Source of the DNA: Alphaproteobacteria bacterium
GTDB lineage: Bacteria; Pseudomonadota; Alphaproteobacteria; JABAAW01
DNA: 8,074 bases
Direction of reading: 5' to 3'
Assembly (NCBI GenBank): GCA_014239005.1
Contig: JABAAA010000051.1
Location: 1 to 8,074 of the forward strand
The notes below the pieces were generated by a model that saw nothing but the letters and a program-made list of their open reading frames with translations, did no database searches and had not been told where the DNA came from. Positions 4,961-8,074 of the stretch are shown piece after piece (within the stretch, counting starts at the first letter, position 1; each line of letters starts with the position of its first letter). The position numbers and the translations under genes are program-made.

Positions 4961-7437
4961 GTCCTCTGTCGCGCCCTCTGCTCGTGCCGATGCCACAGGC
5001 AGAAGCTTGCCAGCAACAGCATCGCCAACAACGACACCCAATAGACAGAAGGACGGTTCTCGATGCGTGCCTCGATTCCCGTCACCCTGTCGCCTGCCAG
5101 CAAGCCCTTCCCCTCGGCTGCTTGCGACAGGGAGACAACGGCAAGCTGCTGCTCGCCGTCCAACGTCTGGCGCACGACCTTGATGCCGATCGCATCCAAA
5201 TCTTCCGTCGCACTCCCCTCCCCGCCAGCGTCCATCGCCGCCGTCTCAGCGGGCGTAAAGCTGACGAGGCGGTAACGCTCGCCGTAATCGGTGGAACGCG
5301 TGATCGAAACGCGCACCTCCCTGCCGGCAAAGGCAGGTGCGTTTTGCGCGGAGGCTACGAGCTCCGCCTGCTGCCATCGCGGATAGGCGATCGAAAGGAC
5401 ACCGTCGGGACGCAACAAGGCAGCAGCGACCAGCAACAAGAACGCCACCTCTGTCCATCGCAGGCGTTTGAGAAAGAAGCGCTGTGTTGCCGAAGCGAAA
5501 CACATGATTGCAAGCAACGAGGTTGCAAAGACGAACAGCCCCTGCCACCAGCTCTTGATTCCGATCAAAACGAGCTCGGTGTTGAAGACGAAGACGATAG
5601 GCAAGATGGCGGTGCGGATCTCGTAGACGAATGCCTGAATTCCCGTCTTGATGGGATCGGCACGCGAGATTGCAGATGCGGCGTAAGCGGCCAAACCTAC
5701 GGGCGGCGTGACATCGGCCATCAAGCCGAAGTAGAAGACATAGAGGTGGACGACGATCAGCGGTAAAACGAGTCCCGACGCCGCTCCCAGCTCGACCAGC
5801 ACGGGCGCCATTAAGGAGGCGACGACCAAATAGTTGGCCGTCGTAGGCAGCCCCAAGCCGAGCAGCAGACACAAAACGGCGGTGAGCCCCAGCAAGATGT
5901 AGATATTGTTGCCCGCAAGCGTCTCGACGATGCCGATGAGCGCGTTGTTCAAGCCCGTCGCGCCGACCGATCCGACGACGATTCCTGCGCATCCGATCGC
6001 GATGGAAACGCTCGCCATATTGCGCGCCCCCGCGACCAACCCCGCGCCGATGTCGCGTGCCGCCGTGCGCAAGCCCTCGAAGAAGAGGAGGAACATCATG
6101 TTTCCTTGCGCTCGAACGGCGGGTGCAAGGCGTTGGCATACCATCAAGAGTAGCAGGCTCACCGTTGCCCAAAAGATCGCCAAAGAGGGTGTGAAACGTT
6201 TTACCAGCAACAGGTAGATCAAGATCAGGATCGGCACGAGGTGATGAAGCCCTCCGCGCAAGACGCGCAAGAAGTTCGGGATCGCCGAAGATGCCATGGG
6301 TTTCAAGTTCAGTTTTACCGATTCCAAGTGCGATATCCAAAAGAGCGCCAAATAGGCTACGAACGCCGGCACGAACGCGTGGTAGATGACCTTTTGGTAG
6401 CTGATCCCCAAGAGTTCTGCCATGATAAAAGCTGCGGCACCCATAATGGGCGGCATGATCTGCCCGTTGACCGACGCCGCCACCTCGATCGCCCCCGCCT
6501 TGACGGCGGGCAAGCCCGACTTTCGCATGACCGGAATTGTAAAGGTGCCTGTCGTGACGGTGTTGGCGATCGAAGAACCTGAAATCATGCCCGTCATGCC
6601 GGACGCCAAGATGGAAGCTTTTGCAGGTCCGCCGCGATACTTGCCGACCAGCGCGAACGCCAAATCCAAAAAGAACTTGCCGCCGCCCGCGCGATTCAAC
6701 AGCGCGCCGAAGAGGACGAACAGGAACACGAAGCTCGTCGCCACATCCAACGGAATGCCGAAAACGACCTCGCCGCCGAACCAGTAGTAACCGATCAGAC
6801 GCTCGAAGGAAAGTCCGCGATGGGCGATCAAGTCGGGCATCGATTGTCCGTAGAGCGCATAGACGATGAAAGAGGCAGAGACGATCACCAAAGCCCATCC
6901 GATCGCGCGCCGCGTCGCCTCCAGCAGCAACAAGAGTCCGATCGAGCCGATGACGAGCTCGACAGGAAAGCCTCCGTCTCCGAAGGGCAGGACGAGCAGG
7001 ATCCCTGTGCGCTCGACCAGCGCGTCGTAGGCAAAAACGATGTAGAGGCACGTTCCCACCGAAAGAAGAAGGAGCGACAGTCCGCTCCAAGCGTCCCAGC
7101 GCGGCGGACAAATCTTGCCGCGCCCCTTGCCGCGCCCTCGGTTCAACAGGGGATAGCTCAAGAAGACCAAGGCGAAGGCGAATGCCAAGTGGATCGCGCG
7201 TGCAGGAACGCCGTGGATGATGCCGAAATTCAAGACGAAGGGCAGAGGGGAGGCGATCCAAATTTGAAACAGCGACCAGCATGCCGCTGTCAAGGCGAAC
7301 ATCTTGCCCCAACCGCCGCTCAGTCTACGCCCGCCTTCGGCGAATCGCCCGCTCCGATCTTCGATGGAGGAAGCAAACTTGGAAGAGCTCTCCCCGCGAG
7401 CGCTGTCCTTGCGAGTGCTACCCTTCATGTTGGGCAT
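4957..7437 (-). CDS. TRAP transporter fused permease (4TM/12TM, TAXI type) with DUF3394-like tail
   Basis: The membrane part of a TRAP transporter: sodium- or proton-driven uptake of a carboxylate or amino acid delivered by a periplasmic receptor. At 826 residues it is the fused form in which the small DctQ-like part (about residues 45-200) and the large DctM-like part (about 205-640) are one protein, typical of TAXI systems. Conserved DctM segments: GMISGSSIANTVTTGTFTIP (283-302), QIMPPIMGAAAFIMAE (326-341), GLGLPTTANYLVVASLMAP (527-545) and ADVTPPVGLAAYAASAISRA (574-593). After residue 650 comes a tail of the DUF3394 kind: a hydrophobic segment (about 662-675), a soluble stretch of about 120 residues containing GLLAGDRV, and a last membrane anchor near 798-815. 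The ATG at 7437 is the first in frame; a second ATG three codons on is possible. It lies downstream of the receptor gene behind a strong hairpin, and its stop overlaps the aminotransferase start. Confidence 0.95.
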   Translation of the reverse strand: MPNMKGSTRKDSARGESSSKFASSIEDRSGRFAEGGRRLSGGWGKMFALTAACWSLFQIWIASPLPFVLNFGIIHGVPARAIHLAFAFALVFLSYPLLNRGRGKGRGKICPPRWDAWSGLSLLLLSVGTCLYIVFAYDALVERTGILLVLPFGDGGFPVELVIGSIGLLLLLEATRRAIGWALVIVSASFIVYALYGQSMPDLIAHRGLSFERLIGYYWFGGEVVFGIPLDVATSFVFLFVLFGALLNRAGGGKFFLDLAFALVGKYRGGPAKASILASGMTGMISGSSIANTVTTGTFTIPVMRKSGLPAVKAGAIEVAASVNGQIMPPIMGAAAFIMAELLGISYQKVIYHAFVPAFVAYLALFWISHLESVKLNLKPMASSAIPNFLRVLRGGLHHLVPILILIYLLLVKRFTPSLAIFWATVSLLLLMVCQRLAPAVRAQGNMMFLLFFEGLRTAARDIGAGLVAGARNMASVSIAIGCAGIVVGSVGATGLNNALIGIVETLAGNNIYILLGLTAVLCLLLGLGLPTTANYLVVASLMAPVLVELGAASGLVLPLIVVHLYVFYFGLMADVTPPVGLAAYAASAISRADPIKTGIQAFVYEIRTAILPIVFVFNTELVLIGIKSWWQGLFVFATSLLAIMCFASATQRFFLKRLRWTEVAFLLLVAAALLRPDGVLSIAYPRWQQAELVASAQNAPAFAGREVRVSITRSTDYGERYRLVSFTPAETAAMDAGGEGSATEDLDAIGIKVVRQTLDGEQQLAVVSLSQAAEGKGLLAGDRVTGIEARIENRPSVYWVSLLAMLLLASFCLWHRHEQRARQRT

Positions 7438-7463
7438 GTTTTGTTCTTTGTATATGGTTCGTC

Positions 7464-7519
7464 AAAGAGCGGGGAGGGGGATCGTTGTGCCCAACGCGTC
7501 TCCCCCCCCTTAGCTCTTT
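7464..7519 (-). promoter_or_regulatory. Strong intercistronic hairpin between TRAP receptor and permease genes
   Basis: AAAGAGC (7464-7470) pairs perfectly with GCTCTTT (7513-7519). Inside it GGGGGA (7476-7481) pairs with TCCCCC (7501-7506), with a few further G-C and G-T pairs joining the two helices. At the tip CGTTG (7483-7487) and CAACG (7492-7496) close a 4-base loop. On the minus transcript it lies between the receptor stop and the permease start (27 nt away). No long T-run follows on that strand, so partial termination or protection of the upstream receptor mRNA is more likely than full termination. On the plus strand it is followed by TTTTTC, but no plus-strand gene ends there. A competing small stem, CCCTT (7507-7511) with AAGGG (7523-7527), uses part of the same bases. 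Confidence 0.6.
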
Positions 7520-7531
7520 TTCAAGGGTGGA

Positions 7532-8074
7532 TTACATCCAGCCTTTTTCTTTGTAGTACTTGACCGCTCCTTTGTGCAACGGTGCCGAGAGCCCTTCGGT
7601 GATCATGGCTTTCGGTTCCAAGCGTTTGAATGCGGGGTGCAGTTTTCTGAAATCCTCAAGATTTTCGAAGACGGCACGCACCACCTCGTAGACCGCAGCA
7701 CTGCTAGTGCGTGTGCTGGCGACGAAGGTGGCTTTCACACCGAAGGTGCGCACGTCTTTTTTCGTCGTCTTGTAGGTGTTCTTGGGGATGGTTGCAAAGG
7801 CGTAGTAGGGTTTGTCAGCCACCAGCTTTTCGATGGGCGGTGTCACCAAGTTGATGATCTTCGCGCCGCAGCCGTCTGCCGCTTGGGCGACCCCTGCGTT
7901 CGGCACACCGACGGTGTAGCCGTAGGCGTCGATCTTTCCATCGCAGAGAGCTTGCGATTGCTCGGAGGAGGTGAGTTCGGTCGCCTGCTTGAAGTCGTCT
8001 TTGGAGATATTGTGGATTTGCATCAAGACCTCCATGGTACCGCGCTGCCCTGAGCCTGGGTTTCCGATGTTGAC
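7532..8074 (-). CDS. TAXI-family TRAP solute-binding receptor, C-terminal part (start beyond window edge)
   Basis: The periplasmic receptor that captures the substrate and hands it to the fused TRAP permease encoded next. The frame is open to the right edge, so the first Met in the window is internal; 180 residues are visible and the secretion signal and N-terminal lobe are missing. The visible part opens with VNIGNPGSGQRGTMEVLM, the hallmark ligand-pocket segment of TAXI receptors. It continues with ALCDGKIDAYGYTVGVPNAG and GCGAKI, whose two cysteines fit the pattern of many TAXI proteins. It ends with the family-typical HPAFKRLEPKAM, then GLSAPLHKGAVKYYKEKGWM and TAA. TAXI receptors are known to bind compounds such as glutamate or other small acids; the ligand here is not readable. 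It is the first visible gene of the minus-strand block, and a hairpin follows its stop. Confidence 0.94.
   Translation of the reverse strand, partial: VNIGNPGSGQRGTMEVLMQIHNISKDDFKQATELTSSEQSQALCDGKIDAYGYTVGVPNAGVAQAADGCGAKIINLVTPPIEKLVADKPYYAFATIPKNTYKTTKKDVRTFGVKATFVASTRTSSAAVYEVVRAVFENLEDFRKLHPAFKRLEPKAMITEGLSAPLHKGAVKYYKEKGWM

Noticed and set aside
3503..5044. A 513-codon open frame on the plus strand opposite the aminotransferase
   Set aside because: It is antisense to a clear, motif-complete enzyme. The predicted protein is rich in Arg, Gln and His and shows no recognisable family. Codon bias of the real gene keeps the opposite frame open.
5246..7312. A 688-codon open frame on the minus strand, in a different frame inside the TRAP permease gene
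   Set aside because: It is Arg-rich with no membrane segments, while the overlapping frame is a full TRAP permease with all conserved segments. It is a frame shadow.

Overview
The window reads as GC-rich bacterial chromosome, probably from a Pseudomonadota (proteobacterium). That guess rests on the gene families present: a fused TAXI-type TRAP permease with a DUF3394-like tail, an FbpB-type iron permease, and tight gene packing. No rRNA, tRNA, CRISPR array, insertion sequence or phage gene was seen. Seven protein genes fill almost the whole window. Two are cut by the window edges.

Left edge (1-954, plus strand): the C-terminal half of a two-domain ABC permease of the ferric-iron (FbpB/SfuB/HitB) type. 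Its stop codon lies only 3 bp from the stop of the convergent minus-strand block.

Minus-strand block (958-8074). In transcription order, from right to left, it holds: a TAXI-family TRAP solute receptor (partial, start beyond the right edge); a strong intercistronic hairpin; a fused 4TM/12TM TRAP permease; a class III PLP aminotransferase that overlaps the permease stop by 4 bp (ATGA); a BKACE/DUF849 beta-keto acid cleavage enzyme 18 bp later; a 140-bp gap with dyads and repeats; a zinc NAD-dependent alcohol dehydrogenase; and a short CDP-alcohol phosphatidyltransferase next to the dehydrogenase stop.

Working model (inference): the TRAP system imports an amino or amine-bearing organic acid. 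The aminotransferase removes the amino group, giving a keto acid. The BKACE enzyme cleaves a beta-keto acid with acetyl-CoA into acetoacetate (or an equivalent) and a new acyl-CoA. The alcohol dehydrogenase may feed or drain an aldehyde of the same route, but it seems to have its own control region. The phosphatidyltransferase looks like a lipid-synthesis gene that merely follows it. The transporter-aminotransferase-BKACE module, with its ATGA coupling, is the best candidate here for an uncharacterised catabolic pathway. The substrate cannot be read from the sequence.
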